DNA from: Neoceratodus forsteri
Taxonomy: Eukaryota; Chordata; Ceratodontiformes; Ceratodontidae
Direction: 5' to 3'
DNA length: 64,000 nucleotides
Assembly: GCA_016271365.2 (NCBI GenBank)
Contig: CM028131.1
Coordinates: forward strand, 168,892,501-168,956,500
The notes beneath the pieces were generated by a model that saw nothing but the letters and a program-made list of their open reading frames with translations, made no database searches and had not been told where the DNA came from. The position numbers and the translations under genes are program-made. Each line of letters begins with the position of its first letter. The stretch's first letter is position 1. Below, piece after piece: positions 33,370 to 45,330 of the stretch.

Positions 33370-33406
33370 ATGTGCTGTTCTTTCTAACCCTGACATCACT
33401 GAACAT

Positions 33407-34714
33407 ATGCAGTGCATTAATACCATAAGCTGTAGCATTAAAAACAATGTTGCTACCATCCAGCAACCTTCCAGTGGGGAAACCCACTTTACATTTGATG
33501 GGGGAAGGGACAACCCTGATTTTGAAAGCCCCATGGCTGTGATATTTTCAGCATCACAGGCCAGGTTAGGGGGGAGGGTTACAGGTTTAATTTCTGAACC
33601 TGTGCTGACAGCTGTTACAGTAGTAATTTTTCCACCCCTGATGGCTACTGAACCACAATCCATAGCTGGAGAACTATGCGCAACTTGTGCACCACTTTTT
33701 TCCACTGTGCAGAAACCCCTGATAGTGCCAGCACATGATGCAGAACCCCCTCCATCAGTGACACCTGGATCATGTCACACTATGGCTGCAATAGCAGGCA
33801 CAAGCCAGGAACAGTCTGGGTTATTCCCAGCACATGCAATAGCAGACACAAGTCAGGAACAGTCTGGGTTATTCCCAGCACAAACTATAGCAGGCACTTC
33901 TGGTAAGAAGGCACAAGGTATCCTAATACTGATATCATTGCCTTTTCTTTTGGGATCACTGACCATGGTCCCAGCATTGGTCAGTCCTATCCCAGTTTTA
34001 GAGTATATCGAAACTGCTACATCAGATATAGGAATCTCAGCAGTTTTAGCCCAAAAATACAATGGACACATCAGACCCATTGCTTATGCATCCCAGATGC
34101 TTGCCTCAGTGAAGCTGAAATGCAACCTTTTTGAAAGGAATCTTTTGGCTACATACTGAGCAGTGAGATGCTGTAGGTACATTATTGAATATGCTCTCAT
34201 TGTGCTGCATTCTAATCATTTGCCAACTAACTTTCTGTTGTCAGACAGAGTAAAAGATGACTCTGTATCTAATGCCAGACTTACACACAGGTCTCTCATG
34301 TTACAGGATCATGACATCGCTGTCCTTCCTATCAAAACTTCATCCTTGTTGGCCCATGACCCACAATTTACAGGAGAGACCCATGATTGTTCACTCCAAC
34401 CCCCTGACCTACCTGTCCCAGGGCCCTTTCTAACAGAACCTCAGAAAGTGTTAAAAGACACCACTGTGTGTCATGTTTTTACTGATGACTCAGCCGCACA
34501 TACCAACGAGGGTCAGATAGCAGGGTTCGGAACTCTTATTGTACATCCTGGTGATGATAGAATGTGCATGGCTAGTAATTGCATCATTGTATATGTACTA
34601 TTAACAGGCAATTTTAAAACATGCCAGGCAAATATAATGAAAAACAGGGAGGTGAGGAGTCTCCTTATTACCACAAATATTTGTGTATGGTTTAGAGAGC
34701 TGGTAAGTCCTTGA
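33407..34714 (+). pseudogene. Repeat-rich linker fused in frame to RNase H, copy 2
   Basis: An ATG-initiated 250-codon frame (33407-34159) runs through the Ser/Thr/Pro-rich part and the 19-residue repeats (about 33785-33900). It continues without interruption into LEYIETATSDIGISAVLAQ and RPIAYASQMLASVKLKCNL, the connection-type RNase H. In copy 1 a frameshift breaks this. After a stop and a small frame change, a second open stretch of 183 codons (34163-34714) gives the tether and the second RNase H with TVCHVFTDDSAAHTNEGQ. As in copy 1, nothing between the linker and this fold corresponds to RT fingers or palm (no YxDD) or to a protease. Confidence 0.67.
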
Positions 34715-34899
34715 GAAAAGCACAGATTGTATTAAGAGAGGAATACAAATATTTTTCCTTATGTAACATGATAAAAGCACTCCACAAGAGGGTTAAGTTC
34801 TGCACGCTTTAAGAAATGGCCTAGATCTAATTACAAAAGCACTGCAGGAACTGTTTTTGTTTTATTATGGATTCTAATTGGGTCTGTTTCTCTCTGACA

Positions 34900-35631
34900 T
34901 TGTTACCCCAGAGGCAATCAGGCCCCAGGAACAACATCCAGATCAGCTACATTGGCCCTATGCCAACCATTATAAACAACTAGTTTGCACTAGTGATCAC
35001 AAACCTAATGGAGCAAAACAGCCAAAGCAACTGCAAATGTCTTGGTAATCCAGCTATTTACCAGGTAAAGGTTACCCTAAAGTTAAATTCTAATTACTGG
35101 GTTCTGGCTTTATAGCCAAAGCAATACAGGAAATTCTTGATTTGTTATGGGTAAAATAAAAGTTTAATATCCCATACCACCCACAGTCAACAGGACAGGT
35201 GGAATGAGCTAACAGGCAGCTCAAAGTTATGTTATAATAAACTTGTTTAGAAAAACCCCAACGGACTGGGATTCATTATTGCCTTTACTCCTTATGGCAA
35301 ATAAGAGGGACACCCTCTGCAGGTACACAGCGTACCCCATTTTTGAAATCAAGACCGGACGGTCCATGAGACTCCTAGAATATTTATTTCTGGACCTGTG
35401 GACTGGCACTGCTGATGGAGCTTCAGAAGATAAATATGTTAAATGTCTCAAACAAGACATCCAAAAGGTACACTCGTTTGCTTCACAAAGTATGCGCAAG
35501 GCCCAACAACAGGCCCTATGCCATTGTAAACAAACTAATGTGCAGCAGTCTACCAAGATAGACTGCCTCACAATAACAGTCATTGATAAATGGCTATATG
35601 CCAATCAAATGAACCTGCTTAAAGGAGATTA
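34900..35631 (+). pseudogene. Retroviral integrase remnant, copy 2, N-terminally deleted
   Basis: The sequence jumps from the RNase H 3' flank straight to CATTGTTACCCCAGAGG (about 34900), which lies at about 20687 in copy 1, so the N-terminal zinc-binding part is gone. Core segments remain but are split by stops. The C-terminal 129-codon stretch (35243-35632) is open and longer than in copy 1. It would have been the DNA-binding end of integrase. Confidence 0.65.
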
Positions 35632-35669
35632 AACTACTTTTCCATACCCCAATAGGGGGGTGAGGGAAT

Positions 35670-35711
35670 AGTACTAAACTAACTATATTTTTCTTTTCTC
35701 TTTCCTTTTAG
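35670..35711 (+). promoter_or_regulatory. Candidate splice acceptor, retrovirus copy 2
   Basis: TACTAAACTAAC, then a pyrimidine tract, then AG at 35710-35711, as in copy 1. The match to a branch-point consensus is better here than in copy 1. Confidence 0.5.
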
Positions 35712-37771
35712 GTTCCAGAGAGAGTGAGAGAGAGATGCTTGCTTATATGCTTATTATTCTTCTTAAAAGTATGGTTCTTCTTACAAGCCTGAACTGCACA
35801 TCGTATTGCAGATAAGAACCAGTGACCTAATCCTAAACAGCTTGCTGAGGCAGAGTAACTCACAAGTTCACATTATTTGATTGCATCCTGTGGAATTCAC
35901 ACTTACGTCCGAAAAGACATGTTCATTGTCCAGGAGGGTAGTGAGGCCCTACTGAACGTTATGATCATTTCTTTGGATCAATCCTAGAAGTTAGACTTGA
36001 TCTGGACTCCTGTTTACATTTTATTAATAGTGATGAAAATTGCATCCAAAATGTATATGGCAATAAAAGCCATTAGACCTTAAGGATTTTACCCTGTGAT
36101 GCCCCGTAATTTGTGACACTTAATACTGAGTGCCCAAAACAGAACCCTGGCCCACCCAGTAGTCTAATAGCCACTTCTCCACCAGGTAACCTGGTTAATA
36201 ACGTGCAGTTCATGCACATCCCAGTGACTTTAAATCTCACCTTTCAAACATGAAATGATTTGTTTTGTTTCACAACAAACATTTCCAACACTTTTTTTTA
36301 ATAATGATGTTATTGGATACCCTAGCAGCATACCAAGTACTCAATAATGACCCCCTACACAGGGACGGATAGTAACACACACTCACACACACACACACAC
36401 ACAGGATTTTCACATCCTGATCATCTTAAAACAGTAAACGTACCTGAATGCAGTAGGCATTTTGGTTTGTTTTGTTTTTGTTTTTCTTATTTATAAAAAG
36501 AAAAACAGGTTTAGACTCAGACCTATTTGGCTCTGACATATTTATTTGAAATAAGGCTGATGTAGCCATTATTCAAGCAGATATGTTAAAGGTTCATAAT
36601 AGTATGAACTATAATATCATACCATCTCCCTCCCCATTGCATGGCATACATGGTCTTACTCATTAGAAGCAATAGACATTTACAGTATTAAATATATTGT
36701 GAAGGTGTTTAACCTGCCAAATGTTCATGTTAATTAATGATTTTCTGCTCACATTAAGGAAGCAGACAAGCATCACATAGCTAGGAAAGTCACTTGCACT
36801 GCATATGGCTATTATGTTCTTACAACCCTTTGGTTATCTCTTCCAGGATTTCTGGAATTAGGACATATCCTTGATCTCATACATGACAGACATATGGGTC
36901 AGTGGCATTGTCACATTTTTCACTTCTATTGCATGTGTTAACAAATGTTTATTTGAATCTAGCATGGTTCTCTTGTCAGTGGCAAGGAACCTTGGATATG
37001 TCAACACACACACACCGGTATTGTTCCATTTTTCAAAACTTATTCCTGCACAATCCAGGAAGCCATATTTGTAACTCTCACAGTGTCATTGCTGCATTTT
37101 CATCTGGCAACATCCATCTCTGATCATCTGGCAACCATCCATTCTATTGGTCATCTTGATGGGAACTTTTATAGTGAAAGGTTGAAACTACCTCCTTTGC
37201 TTGTTTACTATGAGGTCTTGGAATCATGACTGACTTTGAACATTGATTGTCGTATCTGAAAGTATCAACACCATTCATGCAGATGTGACATCTTCCAACC
37301 CGTCTTACCAACTTGTGAATACTGGCCTAATAACTGAAATTAGGCTTCCTCTTGTGAACTTTCAAATTAACTGTATTCAGTCCAGCCAATTAAGATTCTA
37401 CAATCAAGTTCATTGTTATGCATACTATGAAGCAAGTCTGGGGTGGGGCAATCTCCTAACTTCAGCAAGGAGACTCTTCTTCATTTGATCTACAATCAAG
37501 AAATTCCTTTTGTTCACTGCTTGTTTACCAAGCCCCTCTGTCACCTCATACAAACTGAGTACTGTCATAAACTTTTACACTTTGTGTTGCTGTGTGATCA
37601 TCTTCAACTGAACACTGTTGCTATTCCATTGTAACACTTGATGTGCAATCTAATGCACCCACTGCTGAGGCCTCTGAAAATACTGCTGCCTCCTGAACAT
37701 TTTGATCTACCTTTGGAAAATCTGAATGTATCGAATTTGAACTATGAATCTTCATCTAACACTTGAAGACA
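35712..37771 (+). other. 3' region of retrovirus copy 2 (env position), not recognised
   Basis: Collinear with 21494-23640. A CA microsatellite at 36376-36403 is longer than in copy 1. The SINE tail of copy 1 is absent. Open frames (36871-37074, 37243-37488) correspond in position to those of copy 1 but show no domain that I recognise. Confidence 0.45.
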
Positions 37772-37970
37772 CCTCGGCTGAATATCAGGATGTGCTGAAT
37801 ATGCATGGGTATGCCCTCTTCAGATGCTCTGCATATGATTGCAGTGCACCCCAGGGCATTGGGACTTGTGCTGCGCACATGCCCCTTTGAATATCGTGCC
37901 AGGGCACATTGCGGGGTTGTGCCTGGTGCAACTTAGCTGCGCCAGGTGCATCCCTTTGAATAACCAGGCC
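37772..37970. repeat. Right-end remnant of the TIR element before LTR 3
   Basis: It matches 27795-27989, including the near-palindrome beside the end (GGTTGTGCCTGGTGCAACTT…GCGCCAGG) and a terminal GAATAACCAGGCC with one change. The left half is missing, because a rearrangement joins it directly to retroviral sequence. Confidence 0.8.
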
Positions 37971-38580
37971 TATATATATATATATATATTCTTAAATACA
38001 CTATGTATATACTCTCATATAATCATATGTCGTTGTGGCCAGTCAGCACTTCTCTTCATCTAAGCTAGTTGACACAGAGAGAAAACCTTTGTTATATCTT
38101 ATACACTGGCAAGAAATGCCACGTGTAATTTAAACCTGTCACCCTTTCTTTTGTCCAATCTATAATGCAAATGGGAGCATATTATTTGTCTCATATGATA
38201 CTCATTAGTAATTCTGTCTCCTAAGTCATTATCCAATACATATTGTTTCTCATAGCTGTAACTATGAGGTAATCTCTGTTGCTATGCTATTATCTGTAGT
38301 ATTTAGCCTTCTGTAGCCCAGTTCCATGGGGAGAGAGAACGAGATCTTGGAGAACCTGAGATCCTGAAATTCTGGAGATTATGTACATTCTTAAGGAGAG
38401 TGGTGAGACACTCATGTCCCTTGTGATTTTCTTTGTCACATGCTTAGCGTAAGTAGTATAATAAACATTTATTAGTACTCTTGCTTATTGACAAATGTTT
38501 CTTGGCAGACTCAGAAGACATAAGAATCTGTGTTATTAATATTATTATTATTTACCCTACACACTACGAGTGTTTAGGCA
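37971..38580 (+). repeat. Endogenous retrovirus LTR 3 (5'-truncated)
   Basis: It matches LTR 2 from its TA repeat to its end (28000-28858), with an AATAAA at about 38459. The first 315 bases of the LTR are absent. Its 3' flank is the same Harbinger-related sequence that follows LTR 2 rather than a fresh flank, showing that the LTR and what follows it were duplicated together. Confidence 0.82.
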
Positions 38581-40789
38581 ATAAGGTGAGCCGGACACAG
38601 GAGATGTAGGAGCCTCCCGGGCCTGCAGCTGGGGTGGGGTCTCTGCACACAAACCAGTGGTACACAGAAAGCACAGCTTTAAATGGATGGGACCATCATG
38701 CAGCACCATGTGCAGCAGGCAGGGTAACACATGAGTGCAGTGGCTTTTTTGCACAATAGTTTGAATTGTATTAGAGTTTTTAAATCAACATTAATGTGTA
38801 GACAAGGAACTTATATTCCTATTTAATTTTGTTTTGTATTTTGTATTACTTTGCCTTATGATGTTTTAGTATGTATCTTTGACTGACCACGGGTCATACC
38901 TGTAAAAGGGATTGTATCCCAGAGTACTTTCCCGTACATAAATCAAATCAAATCAAATGGTAGATGAGTGAGCAACTGACACACCATACTGCAATCATCA
39001 TAATACCAACATGAGATGCAGGGCTGCCTGTAGGCACCCTTCATCACTGTGGATGCTGGTCCCACTCTAATGTTAGGGGCCCCCCAGTACAGAAGCTGTG
39101 TAGGCCATCAGTCTGGTGATGTCCCAGGTTTTTTTTTAACATATTTTATTGAGGTACTGCATATTACAAATGCACAAAGCAACATGGCATTACAATATAG
39201 TGACAGTGGGCAACATAGCCATATTCCAGATTGACATATTATGGTCAAGAAAGTAGGAAAAACCATTATGGACATATCTAAACATAGTATATCACTAAGG
39301 TCAATTTTCATATTCTGCAGAAAGGATCAAGGGTGCCTACCATGTACCACAAGAGTACAATTAAATTCCAGTATGAGTAAGTAGCCATTAAATATCACAA
39401 ACCCATTTACATTGAAATGTCATTGTTACTGATGGCACGCATCAGACGATCCCAAATTTGCTGGAATCAAATTCCCTGGCCTTTAACATTGATGTCCCGA
39501 TGGTGTTGTATGCATGGCACTGCCTCTGTACTGTGGAATTATCACACAATGGGCATCACAGTGTTGGTTAGTCACTACCAGCTATGCATCAGAATGCCAA
39601 AGAAATACATACTATGGTACATGCCATAAAATGGTTTAATGTATGTCAAGGCACAGTACACACACAGGGCAGCATCATTTGTGCAATGACAATCAAACAT
39701 TTGCAATGACAATCAAACCAGTGGGTGACACAGCCTCTGCCACACCACAGTGTCAGTCATAGAACAGTGCCTCAAGGCCCAGGTGAGGGTATAGAACCAC
39801 AACTTCCAATTCTCTGCCCCCACAAGCATTCATGAACCCTGGCAAGATACACACATTGACATCCATCTCCCCTAGCAGAATCATGCAGCCTAGTGGAGGC
39901 ATGCAGCACAAACTGTGAAACACATAATATAGGATACTTATGTGAACAAATGGTCATGGACCGATCAGCCACCCTCTACTCCCGCCTTCCTTCATCATGG
40001 CTCCAGCCACCATCTTGTGTCCTGCCAACACCATCCATCCTAGCCAGCCCTGGGTGGACCTGGATGGGTCCTCTTGTCTGCAGAGGATGACAAAAGAGAT
40101 GTGATCAATACCAGGCAGTGGAACACATTGCACATTACTATGTACGATAAGCACTACACACTCCTGTGTGCTAGCACTGTGCCACTGCAGCTACCTGTGC
40201 GTGGCATTTCCAGGCAAGGACCAATCAGACAAGTATTCACAGCCATGCTGCATCACACAGACAGGTGAGACCAGAGACTGGGCACAGCCTCCACACTACA
40301 CTACATACCAGTGTTGTGGCTAGGTCCCAACACTGTGTACGCACAACCAGTTTGGAGCCCCTGTGCTGCTGTCCTCATCACCCCTGTTCAACATACCCAT
40401 ATATGTCCGCTACATGCCATGTACACCTCATATTAATTAGTTCAATGCATGTAATCAAATCGAAATAGCACGAGGCACAAATCTGCAATATTCAAACAGT
40501 GCATACAGATAACCTAATTTCATAGTCCATTCTCTAAATTCATTTTGAATCCCCCTCCCCCTTTTGCCTTAATAGCTAGCATTTTGTTTAAATACCCCCA
40601 ACCCCCAGTCTGGATGGATATTATTTATTTTGAATCCTCCTCACCTCGATTGGATGGATATGTGTTTTTTTTTAGTTGCCGTATTGTTTTTACTTGATTC
40701 TCCTGTTACATGTTGAATACATTTTGTTACATCATTACTGTCCCCTGTGTAATCTGAAATCATCATCTGGGTCTGTAGACATCTGCTAT

Positions 40790-41460
40790 GAGGAAGGACT
40801 CATGGACCTCCTGGAAATCTTACATGCCATTAATGCTGCTCCTGCATCCCCTGGTCTTCTGGCTCTGCCGCCACTGCAGTGTTTCCCTCTGGGGCCAACA
40901 AGCATATCCCACAGTTCACTGCCATGTTGTGTAACATGAAAGAGGTAAGGAATAAAGCACAGGCCTTCTGAGGGCTGTATTTTAGGGCACAACGGGAATA
41001 GTCAATGCATGTGATCCTCATCATGATTGAGCCAAATACCTGCTCAATAACACTGCATGAAGTGATGTGTGCCTCGTTGTACCTGCCTTTTGCAATGGAT
41101 GCGAGTCATAGGACAGGTGTTAGTAGTCATTGACGCAGGAGGTATGAACTGTTCCCTGCATAGGAAAATGGCATTGGTTAGTGACATGAATGACAGCAAA
41201 GGTTGGTGACCACAGGAATATACTCAACAACAAGGTGCCCACGAGTTCCTGCCTTCGAACTTCTGACATATAATGGAATTATACCAGATGAAGGCACTGT
41301 GGGCACAGCTGAGGTACTGTTCCTGAGCATTGGTGATGCACCACATTGTATTGCACACCACCTGACAGTTGATGAAGTGTAATCCTTTTCCTTTCACATA
41401 GACCTCCACCTCATCGCCATGCAGTCAATGGCACCCAGTACAGCCGGTAGATGTGCAGCC
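40790..41460 (-). pseudogene. HARBI1-type transposase, C-terminal part
   Basis: This is the DDE nuclease domain of a PIF/Harbinger transposase. Read right to left: LPAVLGAIDCMAM with the first catalytic aspartate (about 41420). Then comes VEVYVKGKGLHFINCQVVCN and WCITNAQEQYLSCAHSAFIW, where the expected HDS is HSA, so the second aspartate is gone. The third-aspartate region falls in a stretch of stops (41220-41080). The C-terminal motif IEQVFGSIMM…ALKYSPQKACALFLTSFMLHN (split over frames, about 41060-40900) is very close to the family. At least three frameshifts are present. It would have cut and moved the element. Known copies also need a Myb-like partner, which I could not find. Confidence 0.82.
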
Positions 41461-44400
41461 CAGTAGAAACATAGAAACATAGAATTTGATGGCAGATAAG
41501 GACTGCTTGGCCCACCCAGTCTTCCCATTTCCCTACCTAATGGATAAGCTGCAGATCCTAGTTAACCAGCAGCCTACTTCTTCCTACCCCCACCTCCTAG
41601 AATTGCCTTATGACTGTCCCATGCATGCTTGAATTCCACCACTGTTTTTGACTCCACAACCTCCTCCGGAAGGCCGTTCCATGCATCCACAACCCTCTCT
41701 GTGAAAAAATACTTCCTTAAATTACCTCTGAGACACCTCCCCCATCTTCAAATTGTGCCCCTTGTTCTTGTACACCCTTTTTTGAAAGATGCTACCCTCT
41801 TGGACTTTGTTGATTCCCTTGAGGTACTTGAAAGTTTCTATCATGTCCCCTCCTTTTCTCAAGGCTATACATATTAAGCTCCTCAAGTCTCTCTTCATAT
41901 GTCTTCTGGTGCAGACCCTGCACCATTTTAGTTGCCCTTCTCTGGACAGCTTCCATTCTGTCTATGTCCTTGCAGAGATTGGGTCTTCAGAACTGCATGC
42001 AGTATTCCAGATGGGATCTGACCAGCTGTCTGTACAGAGGGATAATAACTTCCTGTTTTCTACTGGTGATGCCTCTCCCTATGCATCCCAGTATCCCCCC
42101 AGCCCTCCTTGCTGCCCTCTCACATTGCTTGCCCACCTTTAGGTCATCTGAGATGACTACCCCCAGGTCCCTTTCCATTTTTGTTGTTGTTAGTATCTCA
42201 CCCCCCATTGTGTACTTTTCCCCTTGGTTTTTGTTTCCCAGGTGCATTACCTTGCACTTCTTAGCATTGAATCTAAGCTGCCATACATTTGACCATTCCT
42301 CTAACCTTGCCAAGTCCCTTCCCATCCTTTCCACCCCACTTTGTGCATCAACTCTGTTGCAGATCTCTGTGTCATCTGCAAAGAGACATACTTTTCCTTC
42401 CAGTCCTTCTGCAATGTCGCTTATAAAGACACTGAAGAAGACTGGTCCTAATACTGAACCCTGCAGTACCCCACTAGTAACCCCCCTTTCTTCAGAGTGG
42501 ACTCCATTTACTATTACTCTCTGTGTCCTATTCTCCAGCCAATTCTTTACCCAGGCTGTCATCTTGGGACCACTCCTCAGGCTGGCTAACTTGTATATTA
42601 ATCTTTGTGTGGGACTGTGTCAAATGCCTTGCTAAAGTCTAGGTAGACCATGTCCACAGCCCCTCCCTGATCTACTACTTTGTCACCCAGTCAAAGAAAT
42701 CTATCAGATTTCTCTGGCATGACCTTCCCGCTGTGAATCCATGCTGCCTTGGGTCCTGTGCCCCTCTGGCCTCTAGATACTCGACAATTCTTTCCTTCAG
42801 AAGTGATTCCATCATTTTCCCTACCACTGAGGTTAAACTAACAGGTCTGTAGTTTCCTGCTGCTGTCTTGCTCCCACTTTTGTGAAGGGGAATCACATTT
42901 GCCCTCCTCCAGTCCTCGGGTACCACCTCATCCTCCCATGATTTGTTAAAGAGGGTAGTCAGTGGTGTCACTAGTTCTACCCTTAAATCTTTTAGAATTC
43001 TGGGATGAATCCCAACAGGCCCCATTGCTTTGTCCACCTTCAGTTTTAAGAGTTCTTTCAGAACCCTTTCTTCTGTAAATGGGCTGGTATCAACTTCTGT
43101 ATCCAAAGTGTTTCTACTGTTTGTTTTAGGTACCTCCCCCTCTTCCTTTGTAAATACTGAGCAAAAATATTTGTTTAGTATCTCTGCCTTTTCACACTCA
43201 CCCTCTGCCCACCCTTCCTTCCCTTTATTAAGCCTCACTATCCCTCCCTTGGTCTTCCTTCATTCCCTGAGGTACCTATAAAAGGTTTTGTCCCCCTTCT
43301 TAACTGAGTTGGCTATCTTTTCCTCAGTTTGGGCCTTTGCTGTTCTGACTGTCTTCCCTGCATCCTTTTGCTTTAACTAATACAGTTCTCTGTCCTGCTC
43401 CTTCTGTGATTCCTTGTACTTCCTGAATGCTTTCCTTTTCTCTTGAACTTTCACTGCCACTTCCTTTGAGAACCATAGTGGTTTCTTACATCGTTTCGTT
43501 TTGTTTATTTGCTTCACACAAAGGCTTGTTACCTCTGTGATGGCAGTTTTTATTATTCCCCATTGTTCTTCCACCCCTCTTTCCTGCCCATTTGCTAGTA
43601 CATTCCTTAGGCAGTCACTCATTTTGGCAAAGTCATCCCTCCTAAAGTCCAGTACTTTTGCCTTTGTATAGCTTGACTCTATTGTTGTGTTTATTGAGAA
43701 CCATACTGTTCGATGGTCGCTGGTTCCCAGATGGCTACCTACTTCTACATCTGTGATCCTCTCTTCATCTCCATTTGAGAGAACCAGGTCTAAGATTGCT
43801 CCCTCTCGAGTGGGCTCCAATACTAGTTGTCTAAGGCATGGCCCATGTGGGGTATCTAGAATAACCCCACTCTTCGAAGTGGCTGCTGCAACTGCACTCC
43901 AGTTAATATCTGGCATATTCAGATCACCCATCAGCAATATCTCCCCTTTTTCTGCCATTCTAAGTATACTTTCTATCATTTCCTTGTCCATTTCCTTCCC
44001 CTGATAAGGGGGTCTGTATACAACCCCTGTGCGGATTGTGGTGCCATTGCCGGTCTCCAAATTTACTCACAGTGCTTCTTCTCCTCCCTGTTTTCTCTTT
44101 TGTTCTGTTGCTTTTATTCCTCCTTATGTAAAGAGCTACTCCTCCTCTTTACCCTCCCTGTCCCTCCTGTAGATAGTGTATCCTGGTATGTTTACGTCCC
44201 AGTCATGGTTTTGTGTGTGCCATGTTTCTGTGACTGCCACGATATCCAGATGTTCCTCCTCCATCAAGGCCACTAATTCAGGAAGCTTGTTACTCAGACT
44301 ACGGGCATTGGTACTCATTGCTCTCCATTTTTTGATGGCTTTACCTTCTGTTGCAGCATCTCCCACAGACCTTTCTACCTCGGTATTTTTCTCATTTAGT

Positions 44401-44493
44401 ACCCTGTTTTGTAGGGAGAGGCTGGGATTTTCCTGCTGCTTATCAGTGCCTCCCCCCTTGACTAGTTTAAAAGCTTGCCAATGAAGCATTTAA
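41461..44493 (-). mobile_element. CR1 LINE, nearly complete ORF2, inserted in the transposase
   Basis: The tail at the left (TAGAAACATAGAAACATAG at 41464-41482) is of the subfamily shared with the 3965 and 57387 copies. The right end is truncated in the ORF1-ORF2 junction region (GCCAATGAAGCATTTAAAC, matching 5610-5628 reversed). No convincing target duplication was found, unlike the two other nested CR1 copies. Confidence 0.85.
41640..44420 (-). pseudogene. CR1 ORF2 remnant, best preserved in the window
   Basis: The endonuclease is well kept: MSTNARSLSNKLPELVALME, IVAVTETWHTQ, VNIPGYTIYRRDREG, then (44060-43377) LLMGDLNMPDINW and HLGTSDHRTVWFSI with the catalytic histidine motif SDH. The RT runs from 43238: VDKAMGPVGIHPRILKDL, RRANVIPLHKSGSKTAAG, HGFTAGRSCQRNLIDFFDW. 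After one frame change comes a 191-codon open stretch (42562-41987) with GVLQGSVLGPVFFSVFISD and an intact FADDT loop at about 42382. Stops near 44080 and 42620 and a decayed C-terminus (41900-41640) inactivate it. It is the best template in this window for the family's consensus. Confidence 0.9.
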
Positions 44494-44504
44494 ACTGATT
44501 GCTC

Positions 44505-44938
44505 AAAAGACTTGTTCCCTTCCAGTAGAACTGATGCATGGTTGCTGTTTGGTTTGCAGGTGTGCTGGGGAATATGACAAACTCCCCAGTATGGGCCAGC
44601 CGGGCATCAAAGAAATCTCCTAACAAGCACAAAGTGGCAGACTATGTGATACCGGTGGTGTTACCTATCAGTATCTGAAAGATTCCGGTAGCCAGGAAAC
44701 ACAATGTTTCTGTTTCCTTGAGCTCTATGGACATTGCATGACTGTGGTTGGTGTCTGTCCAGAACTGCTCATACAGAAGCACACACAGCTGTGTGAGCTG
44801 GACACTGTTGAGCATGTGCTGACCCATGATTTGTTTATCACTGATGTCTTCAAATGTGACTGGGGGGCAGTGTTCAGTGGTCTCTGTTGGTAGCATAGCA
44901 CCACTCTGAGACCTGCATTCTGACCAAGGGGGCAGCAT
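44505..44938 (-). pseudogene. HARBI1-type transposase, N-terminal part
   Basis: The 98-codon open stretch (44938-44642) ends LKETETLCFLATGIFQILIG, matching the helix-turn-helix region of Harbinger transposases (their typical form being L..L.FLATGSFQ..VGD). After a stop it continues in the same sense as ATMHQFYWKG (about 44520), the segment that precedes the first aspartate motif. The CR1 at 41461-44493 then separates it from the C-terminal part. Upstream (44939-45330) no further transposase sequence is certain. Confidence 0.78.
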
Positions 44939-45330
44939 TTTTCTGCTACTTATAATCCAGGACAGCCACCATCAGGTACACGATAGCCCTATTTACACTT
45001 CGGGAGCGCTGTACTTACCGCTCCACCGCAACCTCACTGCACTCTCATTTTAGTGCTGCAATTCAGTTTATACCTCCCATGGCGCAAGTGCCACAGATCG
45101 CGCCGAGAGGAGTGTCCTCCTAATGGATGGGATACTGGAAGAAATGGGACTATATGTGGATGGAGCACTGCAGCAGTTTGCACTGCAGGGTGATGCGATC
45201 AATGCAGTACTCATCCCCACAATTTCACTGGAGCAGAAACGAGGGTGGAGCAACACATAGCACGATGTGGTGAGTGTCCACATTGGTGACTTTGAAGCAC
45301 ATCAACCAGAACTCATGAGTCAATGCACTG

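Larger units (their letters stand above)
32259..37771 (+). mobile_element. Endogenous retrovirus internal region, copy 2
   Basis: It is collinear with copy 1 from about 17518 to 23635 and clearly of the same age class, with a low density of differences. It lacks the primer-site region, about 540 bases at the start of integrase (junction near 34900) and the final 1.1 kb including the polypurine tract. It breaks off at about 37771 in the sequence CACTTGAAGACACC, where TIR-element sequence begins. Confidence 0.75.
38581..45330 (-). mobile_element. Harbinger transposon with broken transposase, split by a CR1
   Basis: It contains a HARBI1-type transposase on the minus strand in two pieces (44938-44505 and 41460-40790) either side of a CR1. 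Left of the transposase are non-coding segments shared with the other two Harbinger copies. Compared with 28859-32258 it lacks about 2.07 kb (junction near 39621). I could not find its terminal inverted repeats, so the outer limits are those of the duplicated blocks and of the SINE at the right. Confidence 0.68.

Noticed and set aside
41964..42635. Plus-strand frame of 223 codons, one of the longest in the window
   Set aside because: It is exactly antisense to the CR1 reverse transcriptase at 42562-41987, and its composition is that of a reversed coding strand.
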